In this document: positions 52,789 through 60,470 of the stretch, piece by piece | How positions within the stretch are numbered: the stretch's first letter is position 1 | Layout of the letters: each line of letters begins with the position of its first letter | Source of the DNA: Flavobacterium anseongense | Lineage (GTDB): Bacteria; Bacteroidota; Bacteroidia; Flavobacteriales; Flavobacteriaceae | Length of the DNA stretch: 64,000 bases | Direction of reading: 5' to 3' | NCBI RefSeq assembly: GCF_021608185.1 | Contig: NZ_JAKIHN010000003.1 | Coordinates: 344,145-408,144 of the forward strand | The notes under the pieces: generated by a model | What the model was told of the DNA's origin: nothing | Seen by the model: only the letters and a program-made list of their open reading frames with translations | Database searches by the model: none | Program-made: the position numbers and the translations under genes

Positions 52789-54171
52789 ATGAATACATTA
52801 ATTGCCATATCAGGTTTAGGTGTTTTTTGCCTTATCGCTGAAATCTTCAATTTAAGAAAGCTGCTGGTCCCTGTTACCATTCTTGGGCTTTTAGTTATTC
52901 TTGGACTTACCATATCTGAGTTTAATACGCCTGAGCTTTTCAACAATCCAATGTATAACAACATGATTGTAGTTAGCAAATTTTCAGTTGCGTTTTCAAG
53001 TCTGTTTATTATATTGACAATATTCCTAGTCGCTTTAAGTGGCGATTTTTATAAAGAGCATCTAACCAAGATTTCAGATTTTATTGCTATCAAGATTTTC
53101 CTTTTAGCAGGTGCTGTTGCCATGATTTCATTTGGAAACTTATCTATGTTCTTCTTAGGAATCGAAGTGCTTTCTATATCCTTATATATTTTGGCCGGAA
53201 GCAAACGATTAGATTTAAAAAGTAATGAAGCCGGAATGAAATATTTCCTAATGGGTTCCTTCGCATCAGGAATTATCCTGTTTGGAATTTGTTTGATTTA
53301 TGGCGCCATGACTAGTTTTGATGTTGAGTATATTAAAAGCCTTTCACGCTCTGCCGAATTGCCTATCTGGTATACTATCGGAGTAATATTGTTACTTATT
53401 GGTATGCTTTTCAAAATTGCTGCAGTACCATTTCATTTTTGGGCACCGGATGTTTATGAAGGATCTCCATCAATGACAACAGCGACAATGAGTACGTTGG
53501 CTAAAGTAGTTGCGATGGCTACTTTATTCAAATTATTGGATGTATTAAACGCTGATATTGACTATAAATTTCAAATCGTTTTGGCAATAGTTTCTGTTCT
53601 TTCTATGACGGTCGGAAACATTATGGCCTTGCGTCAGAATAATGTAAAACGTATGTTGGCATTTTCGGGTATTTCACATGCCGGTTTTATGCTTATGGCT
53701 TTGCTTAGCATGGCAACAGCTGCTTCTACTTTATTGTATTATACTGCAGCTTATGCTTTAGCCGGTATCGCTTCGTTTGCCGTAATTATTTATGTGACCA
53801 GAGACAAAGAAAACGAAGACATCGTCAATTTCAATGGTTTAGGAAAAACGAATCCATTAATGGCCGCTATACTAACCGCATCGCTTTTATCCATGGCCGG
53901 AATTCCTATTTTTTCAGGGTTCTTTGCCAAATTCATATTATTTACCCAAACCATAACAACTGGCTATTTAGTTGTAGTGATTGCGGCTGTAATAAACTCT
54001 ATCATAAGTGTGGGTTATTACTTCAAACTGATTTTGGCGATGTACACCAAAGAAGCTGCCGAAGATAAAAAAGCTGTTCCTTTTGTATATCATGCCGTAG
54101 CTGTTGTTGCTATTTTACTAAACATAGTAATAGGAATTTATCCGTCATTAGTAATGAATTTGCTAAACTAA
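52789..54171 (+). CDS. nuoN: NADH-quinone oxidoreductase subunit N
   Basis: This 460-residue third antiporter-like subunit has about 14 transmembrane helices: FLGIEVLSISLYILAGS with the conserved Glu, PFHFWAPDVYEGSPSMTTA, and NVKRMLAFSGISHAGFML. It closes the operon, with a strong terminator 40 bases after the stop. Confidence 0.98.
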   Translation: MNTLIAISGLGVFCLIAEIFNLRKLLVPVTILGLLVILGLTISEFNTPELFNNPMYNNMIVVSKFSVAFSSLFIILTIFLVALSGDFYKEHLTKISDFIAIKIFLLAGAVAMISFGNLSMFFLGIEVLSISLYILAGSKRLDLKSNEAGMKYFLMGSFASGIILFGICLIYGAMTSFDVEYIKSLSRSAELPIWYTIGVILLLIGMLFKIAAVPFHFWAPDVYEGSPSMTTATMSTLAKVVAMATLFKLLDVLNADIDYKFQIVLAIVSVLSMTVGNIMALRQNNVKRMLAFSGISHAGFMLMALLSMATAASTLLYYTAAYALAGIASFAVIIYVTRDKENEDIVNFNGLGKTNPLMAAILTASLLSMAGIPIFSGFFAKFILFTQTITTGYLVVVIAAVINSIISVGYYFKLILAMYTKEAAEDKKAVPFVYHAVAVVAILLNIVIGIYPSLVMNLLN

Positions 54172-54206
54172 AGAATCTTTAATAGCTACTTTACTATAGA
54201 TATAAT

Positions 54207-54240
54207 TAAAAAAGGCACACTAAATAGTGTGCCTTTTTGT
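54207..54240 (+). terminator. Terminator of nuo operon
   Basis: AAAGGCACACT (54211-54221), loop AAAT, AGTGTGCCTTT (54226-54236), followed by more T residues. Confidence 0.93.
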
Positions 54241-54302
54241 AACTGCTGGCATGAGTTGTTGATGCACTAACAGTGTTGAATTGTCAGCTAAACCAGCCTC
54301 AG

Positions 54303-54593
54303 TTATGATTTATAACTAGAAATTGCATTATTAGTGTCTTTTTTAACTTCATCATATTTAGCTTTCCCATTCTCAGCTAATTCTTGTACGTCTTCTTTAA
54401 CGCTTTGAAACTTTTCCGATATAGAATCTGCAAATTCATGATACTTTGATTTTAATTCATCTGCATAATCATTTCCTTTATCCATGATTTTCTTGCGGGT
54501 TACCGAACCCTTTTCCGGAGCAAACAAAATTCCCAAAACTGCACCAACGGCAAGACCTGCCATTGTTCCTAATACTACTTTCCCTGTACTCAT
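54303..54593 (-). CDS. YtxH domain-containing protein
   Basis: This 96-residue protein has an N-terminal glycine-rich hydrophobic helix (TMAGLAVGAVLGILFAPEKG), the YtxH signature, followed by a charged coiled-coil-like helix of Lys, Asp and Glu heptads. Members are general stress proteins of unknown mechanism, probably membrane-attached. It lies next to a DUF892 gene on the same strand, a common stress-gene pairing. A 180-base gap separates them, so they may be transcribed apart. Confidence 0.9.
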   Translation of the reverse strand: MSTGKVVLGTMAGLAVGAVLGILFAPEKGSVTRKKIMDKGNDYADELKSKYHEFADSISEKFQSVKEDVQELAENGKAKYDEVKKDTNNAISSYKS

Positions 54594-54773
54594 AATCTTT
54601 TTATTTAATTGTTATTATTATATTTTGAACTGTACTTCTTATTCTACAAAGTTGAGCCTATTTATATATTCATTTGTTATATTAATTTTAGATAAACTTA
54701 TGGTATTCACATATTTTAGTCATCTTCTTAAAAGAACGCTAATGAAGCTAAACTTTATTTGAGCTTTGAAGTT

Positions 54774-55322
54774 TTAAATAGCTTCCGAAGCGGCTTCAAT
54801 ATTCACTGCCCCTATAGCTACACTGGATAATTTTTCGTCAGCCGCCTTTTCTTCTTGAAGCGTTGCCGCTAATAGCAGAACCGCATCTGTTAAATTTAAG
54901 GTTTCACTAAACTGACGCAGCGTTCCATAGGTTGCCATTTCGTAATGCTCTACTTTTTGTGCGGCCGAAATTATCCCGGCATCCCGCATCGGCCCCTCTT
55001 CACATGATTTCATTATTTCACTGGCTTCGGCTATTAAACCCTGCATAGCTTTGCATGGCTTTGCTTCGGGTTTTTTACCCAGGAGTTCAAAGACTTTTTT
55101 CAGTCTTTCTACATGCCCATGTGTCTCATCGAGATGGAGAGTTAAAGCGTTAATTAATTCTAATGAGGATGCATTTTCAATCATTTCAGGAATGGCTTTT
55201 GTCAACGCGTTTTCTGCCCAATAAATATCCTTTAATTCATCTATAAACAATTTCATTAGTTGTGATGATTTCATTGGAGGATGAGTTTTTTTCTCTTTTG
55301 TGGTGTTTGAAGTATCTTTCAT
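54774..55322 (-). CDS. DUF892 (YciE/YciF family) ferritin-like protein
   Basis: This 182-residue four-helix-bundle protein has the DUF892 pattern: LKDIYWAENALTKAIPEM (helix 1 with Glu), LHLDETHGHVERLKKVFELLG (helix 2 with ExxH), DAGIISAAQKVEHYEMATYGTLRQF (helix 3 with His and Glu) and LLAATLQEEKAADEKL (helix 4). These Glu/His positions could bind a di-metal centre as in ferritin-like proteins. A hydrophilic Lys/Thr-rich N-terminal tail precedes the bundle. Role in oxidative or osmotic stress is inferred from the family. Confidence 0.92.
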   Translation of the reverse strand: MKDTSNTTKEKKTHPPMKSSQLMKLFIDELKDIYWAENALTKAIPEMIENASSLELINALTLHLDETHGHVERLKKVFELLGKKPEAKPCKAMQGLIAEASEIMKSCEEGPMRDAGIISAAQKVEHYEMATYGTLRQFSETLNLTDAVLLLAATLQEEKAADEKLSSVAIGAVNIEAASEAI

Positions 55323-55361
55323 TTTGTCTATTATTTAATTATTATTGATTTATTAGGGGAA

Positions 55362-55392
55362 AGAAAACCAAAACTTTTATAAAGCTTTGGTT
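55362..55392 (-). terminator. Possible terminator downstream of small minus-strand ORF
   Basis: AACCAAA (55366-55372) pairs with TTTGGTT (55386-55392), and CTTT with AAAG inside, with one mismatch. On the minus strand it is followed by TTTTCTTT. It would end a transcript from the short ORF before DUF892. Confidence 0.5.
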
Positions 55393-55466
55393 GACTTTTC
55401 ACTCACCGATTCATTTACTTAATGTTTTGCGGTTACAGTTTTCTTTTTGTCCCCGGATTTGTCATT

Positions 55467-55568
55467 TTAAGCTTCACTTTTTTTGGTGTTGTTTGAATCT
55501 GTGTTTGTTGTTCCTTTTGACTTGCTATCACTTTTTGGATGAGCAGTGCTTTTTTGATCTTTTTCCAT
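55467..55568 (-). CDS. Small hydrophilic ORF, possibly truncated by an in-frame stop
   Basis: This 33-codon ORF has a composition of Lys, Ser, Thr, Asp and Asn with few hydrophobics (starts MEKDQKSTAHPKSD, ends KKSEA). After TAA at 55467-55469 the same frame continues for 15 codons of the same composition (NDKSGDKKKTVTAKH) to a second TAA at 55419. A single change from AAA to TAA would explain the split. It lies in a stress-gene group and resembles short disordered stress peptides. Whether it is expressed is unknown. Confidence 0.4.
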   Translation of the reverse strand: MEKDQKSTAHPKSDSKSKGTTNTDSNNTKKSEA

Positions 55569-55798
55569 ACTAATTTGAGTTTGTTTACAACTTAATTGTT
55601 GTCATACAAAATTGAACATTGTAGAAATGAAAGCGTTGTGAAATTATATTTTAAAATTTCAATATTCACATATTGAGCCTCTATGTTCCACAAACACTAA
55701 TAAAAAAACCAGTTGTGGTTTTTCCCTTTTAATCATCTGCCCGCATCCTTTATTTTGACTTTTAGTTATCAACAGCGACAAAAAATAGTCGGCTATTG

Positions 55799-55810
55799 TG
55801 TAAATTTACA
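55799..55810. promoter_or_regulatory. Perfect palindrome immediately upstream of umuC, possible operator
   Basis: TGTAAATTTACA is a 12-base perfect palindrome ending 2 bases before the umuC ATG. Its position suits repressor binding over a promoter, and umuDC operons are usually under SOS control. No repressor is identified. Confidence 0.45.
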
Positions 55811-55812
55811 TT

Positions 55813-57087
55813 ATGTATGCTTTAGTCGATTGCAATAACTTTTACGCTTCCTGCGAACGTGTTTTCCAGCCACAGCTCAACGGAAAACCGATTGTTATTT
55901 TATCCAATAACGACGGTTGCATTATTTCGCGCAGTGATGAAGCCAAAGCCTTCGGCATTCCGATGGGCGCACCCGAATTTAAAGTGCGGCAGGAATTAAA
56001 AGAAAAAAACATTCTTGTCTTTTCCTCCAATTATCCTTTGTATGGCGACTTGAGTAACCGCGTGATGAAAATATTGGAAGGATTCACACCTCATGTAGAA
56101 CCATACAGTATTGATGAAGCGTTCCTGAACTTTGACGGTTTTAAAAGTGATTTTGACTTTACTGATTATGGGCTTCAAATGAAAAGCCGCATTCTGAAAT
56201 GGCTCAGCATTCCGGTTTCTATCGGTTTTGCCGAAACCAAAGCCTTATCCAAAGTCGCCAATAAAATCGCCCGAAAGTTTCCAAATCAAACCAAAGGTGT
56301 CTATGTTATTGATACCGAAGAAAAACGAATCAAAGCGCTTAAATGGACAAAGATTGAAGACGTTTGGGGCATTGGTTTCCGATTAAAAAAGAAAATGATA
56401 GCCAAAGGTATTAACACGGCTTACGATTTCACTTTACCACAGTATGAAAGTTTTATAAAAACCGTAATGGGTGTAACCGGACTTCGATTAAAAAGCGAAT
56501 TGGAAGGTAAATCGGTACTCACACTCGACGATCCAACCGAAGACAAAAAGAGCATTGCCATTACCAGAATGTTCAAAACCAAACTTACCGATTTTGATGA
56601 AATCAAAGAACGCGTTTCTACATTTGCCGCGGTCTGCGCCGAAAAACTACGGAAGCAACATTCCTGCTGTCACAGTATCATTGTGATGCTTGTAAAAGAC
56701 AGACATCATAAAAACGATGGAAGCCGAATTTATTTCAGCCAGATGGAAACTTTGCCTTTTTCCAGCAATTCAAGTTTGACTATAAGTAGCACTGCCATTT
56801 CTATTTTGAAAAAAGTTTATCAAGAAGGCGAACGCTATTCAAAAGCAGGTGTCATCGTTACCGGAATCATTCCCGAAAATCAAAAGCAGTTTCATCTTTT
56901 CGAAGAAGAAAATCCAAAACATTTAAAATTGATGAAAGTGATTGATGAATTTCATGCAAAAACCGGAGAGCGAAAAATACGTTTAGGCAGTCAGGATTTA
57001 CAGCATACCTGGAAAATGAAGCAGGAACATCTGTCACCAAAATACACAACCGATTTTAAAGAAATACTAAAAGTCAAATGCAAGTAA
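55813..57087 (+). CDS. umuC: Y-family DNA polymerase, UmuC subunit of Pol V
   Basis: This 424-residue translesion polymerase has catalytic Asp6 (YALVDCNNFYASCERVF), the IILSNNDGCIISRSDEAK-type finger region and Asp101-Glu102 in PYSIDEAFL. VSIGFAETKALSKVANKIARK is the thumb, and a little-finger domain and C-terminal tail follow (HLFEEENPKHLKLMKVIDE). It copies damaged DNA with low fidelity. It precedes umuD and overlaps it by 10 bases, the reverse of the usual umuD-umuC order. Confidence 0.96.
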   Translation: MYALVDCNNFYASCERVFQPQLNGKPIVILSNNDGCIISRSDEAKAFGIPMGAPEFKVRQELKEKNILVFSSNYPLYGDLSNRVMKILEGFTPHVEPYSIDEAFLNFDGFKSDFDFTDYGLQMKSRILKWLSIPVSIGFAETKALSKVANKIARKFPNQTKGVYVIDTEEKRIKALKWTKIEDVWGIGFRLKKKMIAKGINTAYDFTLPQYESFIKTVMGVTGLRLKSELEGKSVLTLDDPTEDKKSIAITRMFKTKLTDFDEIKERVSTFAAVCAEKLRKQHSCCHSIIVMLVKDRHHKNDGSRIYFSQMETLPFSSNSSLTISSTAISILKKVYQEGERYSKAGVIVTGIIPENQKQFHLFEEENPKHLKLMKVIDEFHAKTGERKIRLGSQDLQHTWKMKQEHLSPKYTTDFKEILKVKCK

Positions 57088-57509
57088 AAAATAAAATTTC
57101 CTTTTTCGTTCCCGACTCGGAAAATGCAATAGAGCTTCCTTTTGTTGGTGGTATTAAAGCAGGTTTTCCTTCACCTGCAGCCGATTTTGAAGGCGATACT
57201 ATAAGTTTGGACAAAGTTTTGGTAAAAAATCATTTGGCCACTTTTTATGCCAAAGCAAATGGCACTTCTATGATTGGTGCCGGTATTGATGATGGCGACA
57301 TTATGGTTATTGACAGAAGTTTGGAACCTACAGACAACAAAATTGCCGTATGCTATATTGATGGTGAGTTTACCGTAAAGCGCATCAAAAAAGAAAAGGA
57401 TTGTGTTTATCTAATGCCCGAAAACGACGCTTTTCAACCTATAAAAATCACCGAAGAAAATGAACTCATAGTTTGGGGAATTGTTACTTATATTATAAAA
57501 AGTGTTTGA
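57078..57509 (+). CDS. umuD: UmuD-type autoproteolytic subunit of Pol V (S24 family)
   Basis: This 143-residue protein has the self-cleavage site Ala28-Gly29 in GIKAGFPSPA, the nucleophile Ser64 in GTSMIGAGI and general base Lys101 in EFTVKRI. The Ser-to-Lys spacing of 37 equals E. coli UmuD (60 and 97). RecA filaments would stimulate cleavage to UmuD-prime, which activates UmuC. No DNA-binding domain, so it is not LexA. Its ATG lies inside the last codons of umuC (10-base overlap). Confidence 0.95.
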   Translation: MQVKNKISFFVPDSENAIELPFVGGIKAGFPSPAADFEGDTISLDKVLVKNHLATFYAKANGTSMIGAGIDDGDIMVIDRSLEPTDNKIAVCYIDGEFTVKRIKKEKDCVYLMPENDAFQPIKITEENELIVWGIVTYIIKSV

Positions 57510-57886
57510 GATAAAAAGTTTTATAAATAAACCTCAGTCTCAACAACGTTTTCTCACCTCCTTTCTATAAAAACACAATTGAAGTTAGAGGAACTGCTTA
57601 CCTTTCTCCTATACATTTCACTCGAGAAAATTTACTTTAAGAAGCTATGTGGCGAATTTCAGTGCGACAATCCGAAAAATTCGCAACAGAAAAGTTTTAA
57701 ATAACTTAACATTACTACAACAAAGGCCATAAAAATAAGAAACCGCTGCGTATTCTTTAAAACAATAGCATTCAATAGCACCGTAGTTCAGATTGAAAAT
57801 TAAGAATTGTATAGTTTTAATATCATAAAATTTAGATATGTGTAAAAAAACATGTTTTATCTTAGAAAATGCAAATTTTATACATC
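57510..57886. other. 377-base intergenic region before T9SS type B gene
   Basis: AT-rich. It contains an inverted repeat GCGAATTT (57652-57659) with AAATTCGC (57677-57684), and a short AAAACATGTTTT palindrome (about 57848-57859) near the downstream start. No strong terminator, ORF or RNA gene recognised. Confidence 0.5.
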
Positions 57887-60406
57887 ATGAAAAAAGAATT
57901 TCTATCCTTTTTAAAAAAATCATCCCTACTATTTTTTTGGTTAATAATAGGAAATTATAGTTTAAGTGCACAAATATTAACCAATGGTAATTTTGAATCT
58001 GGCGGAAGTGGAAATGGTTTTTTAGTCCACGATTACACTTTAATCAATCCACTTACCGGCACAAGTAATCCTGGTTCTTACGCAAGAACTACAAATCCTG
58101 CGCTAATGAACTCTTCCTACATCACAGGTGGTGACCACACAACTGGCACCGGGAACATGTTGGTCTTTGACGGTGCTACAATTGCCAATAGATTTTTCTG
58201 GACAACAGGAAGCACCGGAGGTGCCATTGGAGGATTTACAGCTGGCACAACCTATACTTTTAGTTTTTGGATTAAATCGGTTTCTAATGCAGTTACATCA
58301 GATGAAACTACCAGAGCCAGCATCGGTATCTTTTTTGTAAATGCCAATAGTATCAATCCAGCCAATCAAAACACGCTTGCGCCATTACCTAGTGAGGGTT
58401 GGGTAAGAGTCGCTTATTCATTTGTAGCCACTGCCAACAATGTAATGGTACGCTTAAAAACAAACACCGCCGGACCTATAGGAAATGACTTTGCAGTAGA
58501 TGATTTTTCCATTACAGAAGGAGGTCTTCCATTGGTAGGATCGTATTCGTTTGTAAACCCAACATGTCCAAACGTGAATGATGGTTCGATTACCGTAAAC
58601 TTAACTGGTGGTATTTTACCCTACAGTACCTATTCTTTGACAGGTTCTGCAACAATGACAAACAATAACGGTATATTTACAGGATTAGGTATTGGCACAT
58701 ACAATGTAACTGTTTCCGATTCAAACGGAGAACAATACAGCCAATCTAATATAGTTTTAACCGCTCCAAACGATTTACAATTGAGTGCTCCGGTAACTAT
58801 CTGTTCAGGAGACTCAACAACACTAACAGCAACAGGAGGAGCTGGTTCTTATACCTGGACTGCCAATCCTGCGGACGCTTCCATTACCAATCCAAACAGT
58901 GCTACACAAACCGTTAGTCCAACAGCGACCACAGTCTATACCGTTACTTCAGGGTCTTTATCTTCACCTGTCAATTTGATTGAAAATGGCGATTTTTCAC
59001 AAGGAAACACTTTATTCTTTACCGAATATACTCAGGTATTAAATCCAAATCCTTTTGGTGTGCAATCATCTTATAATATTGTTACCAATCCAAACGCTTG
59101 GTTCAATCCTTTTGCTTCATGTGGTGATCACACATCGGGAACTGGTAATTTGATGGTATTTGATGGTGCTACTGACCCAACCGGAAACATCATAGCATGG
59201 AGCAATCAAAACCCTGTTACTGTAGTTCCAAATACAAATTATACTTTTTCCTATTATGTAGCTTCAGTGTCACCGGATAACCTTGCGAGATTAGAGGTAA
59301 CAATAAACGGTGTTTCTCAAGGTACTCCTCGAACTGCTCCCGGAGCACCTTGTTTATGGACTCAGGTTTCATACAATTGGAATTCGGGTTCAAACACTAC
59401 CGCAAACATCGCGATTTATAATAGAAATTTTGTAGACTATGGAAACGATTTTGCCTTGGATGATATTGCTTTGAAAGAAACTGTGACTTGTTTTTATCAA
59501 AAAACAGTAACCGTAACCGTAAACCCGACAACTACACCAACATTCACCCCTATTAATCCAATTTGTTCAGGAGCACCTTTAAATGCTTTACCAACAACTT
59601 CAAACAATTCTATTACTGGAACATGGTCTCCGGCAATAAATAATACTGCAACCACAACTTATACGTTCACACCAACAGCAGGACAACAATGTGTATCAAA
59701 CACGACTCTTACCATAACAGTAAACCAAAATGTTGCTGCTAGCTTTAACGCTGTTAATCCTATTTGTTCGGGCAGTGCATTAAATGCATTACCAACAACT
59801 TCAAACAATGGATTCACCGGAACTTGGTTACCTGCTTTAAATAATACGGCTACAACAACTTATACATTTACACCAACGGCCGGACAATGTGCGCTCCCTT
59901 CAAACCTTACAATTACAGTAAATGCTTCTCCCGATTTTACATTATCAGAAGGTTGTAATGGGGCAAGTTATACTTTAACAGCTATCGAGACGAATCCTGA
60001 TAATCCAACTTATGTTTGGCACAATCCTGCAGGAGTTCAAATTGGGAGTGATGCTTCAGTAGTTGTTTCAACTCCGGGAGTTTATGAATTAGTAATAACC
60101 CAAAACGGATGCAGCAATCAGGAAACCATAAATGTGTTGTCACCATTTTGCGGAATACAAAAAGGAATTTCGGCAAACGATGATGGTTTGAATGATAGTT
60201 TCGATTTGGAAGGCTATAATGTGAAGCAGTTGAAAATCTTCAATCGTTATGGTCTTGTTGTGTACTCAAAAGCTGATTATCAAAATGAATGGTTTGGGCA
60301 AAGTAACAATAATGATGAATTACCGGACGGCACTTACTATTATGTAATTGATTTTGATGATTTAAAAACTAAAACGGGTTGGATTTATTTAAACCGAGTA
60401 CAATAG
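57887..60406 (+). CDS. Large secreted protein with T9SS type B (gliding motility-associated) C-terminal domain
   Basis: From the ATG at 57887 the protein has 839 residues; a start at 57869 is possible but delays the signal peptide (ends SLSA before Gln). Two jelly-roll-like modules share the pattern GDHTTGTGNMLVFDGAT and GDHTSGTGNLMVFDGAT (each about 170 residues), with a SprB-like repeat between (NPTCPNVNDGSITVNLTGG). Two near-identical 67-residue Ig-like repeats follow (NPICSGAPLNALPTTSNN and NPICSGSALNALPTTSNN). The last 85 residues (GISANDDGLNDSFDLEGYNVKQLKIFNRYG) are the CHU_C/type B sorting domain for T9SS export. An adhesin or surface role is inferred. Confidence 0.92.
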   Translation: MKKEFLSFLKKSSLLFFWLIIGNYSLSAQILTNGNFESGGSGNGFLVHDYTLINPLTGTSNPGSYARTTNPALMNSSYITGGDHTTGTGNMLVFDGATIANRFFWTTGSTGGAIGGFTAGTTYTFSFWIKSVSNAVTSDETTRASIGIFFVNANSINPANQNTLAPLPSEGWVRVAYSFVATANNVMVRLKTNTAGPIGNDFAVDDFSITEGGLPLVGSYSFVNPTCPNVNDGSITVNLTGGILPYSTYSLTGSATMTNNNGIFTGLGIGTYNVTVSDSNGEQYSQSNIVLTAPNDLQLSAPVTICSGDSTTLTATGGAGSYTWTANPADASITNPNSATQTVSPTATTVYTVTSGSLSSPVNLIENGDFSQGNTLFFTEYTQVLNPNPFGVQSSYNIVTNPNAWFNPFASCGDHTSGTGNLMVFDGATDPTGNIIAWSNQNPVTVVPNTNYTFSYYVASVSPDNLARLEVTINGVSQGTPRTAPGAPCLWTQVSYNWNSGSNTTANIAIYNRNFVDYGNDFALDDIALKETVTCFYQKTVTVTVNPTTTPTFTPINPICSGAPLNALPTTSNNSITGTWSPAINNTATTTYTFTPTAGQQCVSNTTLTITVNQNVAASFNAVNPICSGSALNALPTTSNNGFTGTWLPALNNTATTTYTFTPTAGQCALPSNLTITVNASPDFTLSEGCNGASYTLTAIETNPDNPTYVWHNPAGVQIGSDASVVVSTPGVYELVITQNGCSNQETINVLSPFCGIQKGISANDDGLNDSFDLEGYNVKQLKIFNRYGLVVYSKADYQNEWFGQSNNNDELPDGTYYYVIDFDDLKTKTGWIYLNRVQ
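59553..59955 (+). repeat. Tandem 201-bp coding repeat
   Basis: Two consecutive copies with about 201-base spacing encode the paired Ig-like modules. Matching segments start near 59555 and 59756. Many positions are identical at the DNA level, indicating fairly recent duplication. Confidence 0.8.
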
Positions 60407-60445
60407 CAAACTATTTGATCAATTGGATTAAAAAATTAAATAAAG

Positions 60446-60459
60446 ACCAAAGCTTTGGT
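60446..60459. promoter_or_regulatory. 14-bp palindrome between two T9SS type B genes
   Basis: ACCAAAGCTTTGGT is a perfect palindrome 12 bases upstream of the 60471 ATG. There is no T tract, so it is a weak terminator candidate; it may be a regulatory site. Confidence 0.3.
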
Positions 60460-60470
60460 TTGTACTGAAA

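Larger units (their letters stand above)
55323..55812. other. 490-base intergenic region with small ORF and palindrome
   Basis: It contains the DUF892 upstream leader, a hairpin (55366-55392), a short hydrophilic ORF on the minus strand (55467-55568) whose frame continues past a stop codon to 55419, and a 12-bp palindrome at 55799-55810 before umuC. No other coding potential seen. Confidence 0.6.
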
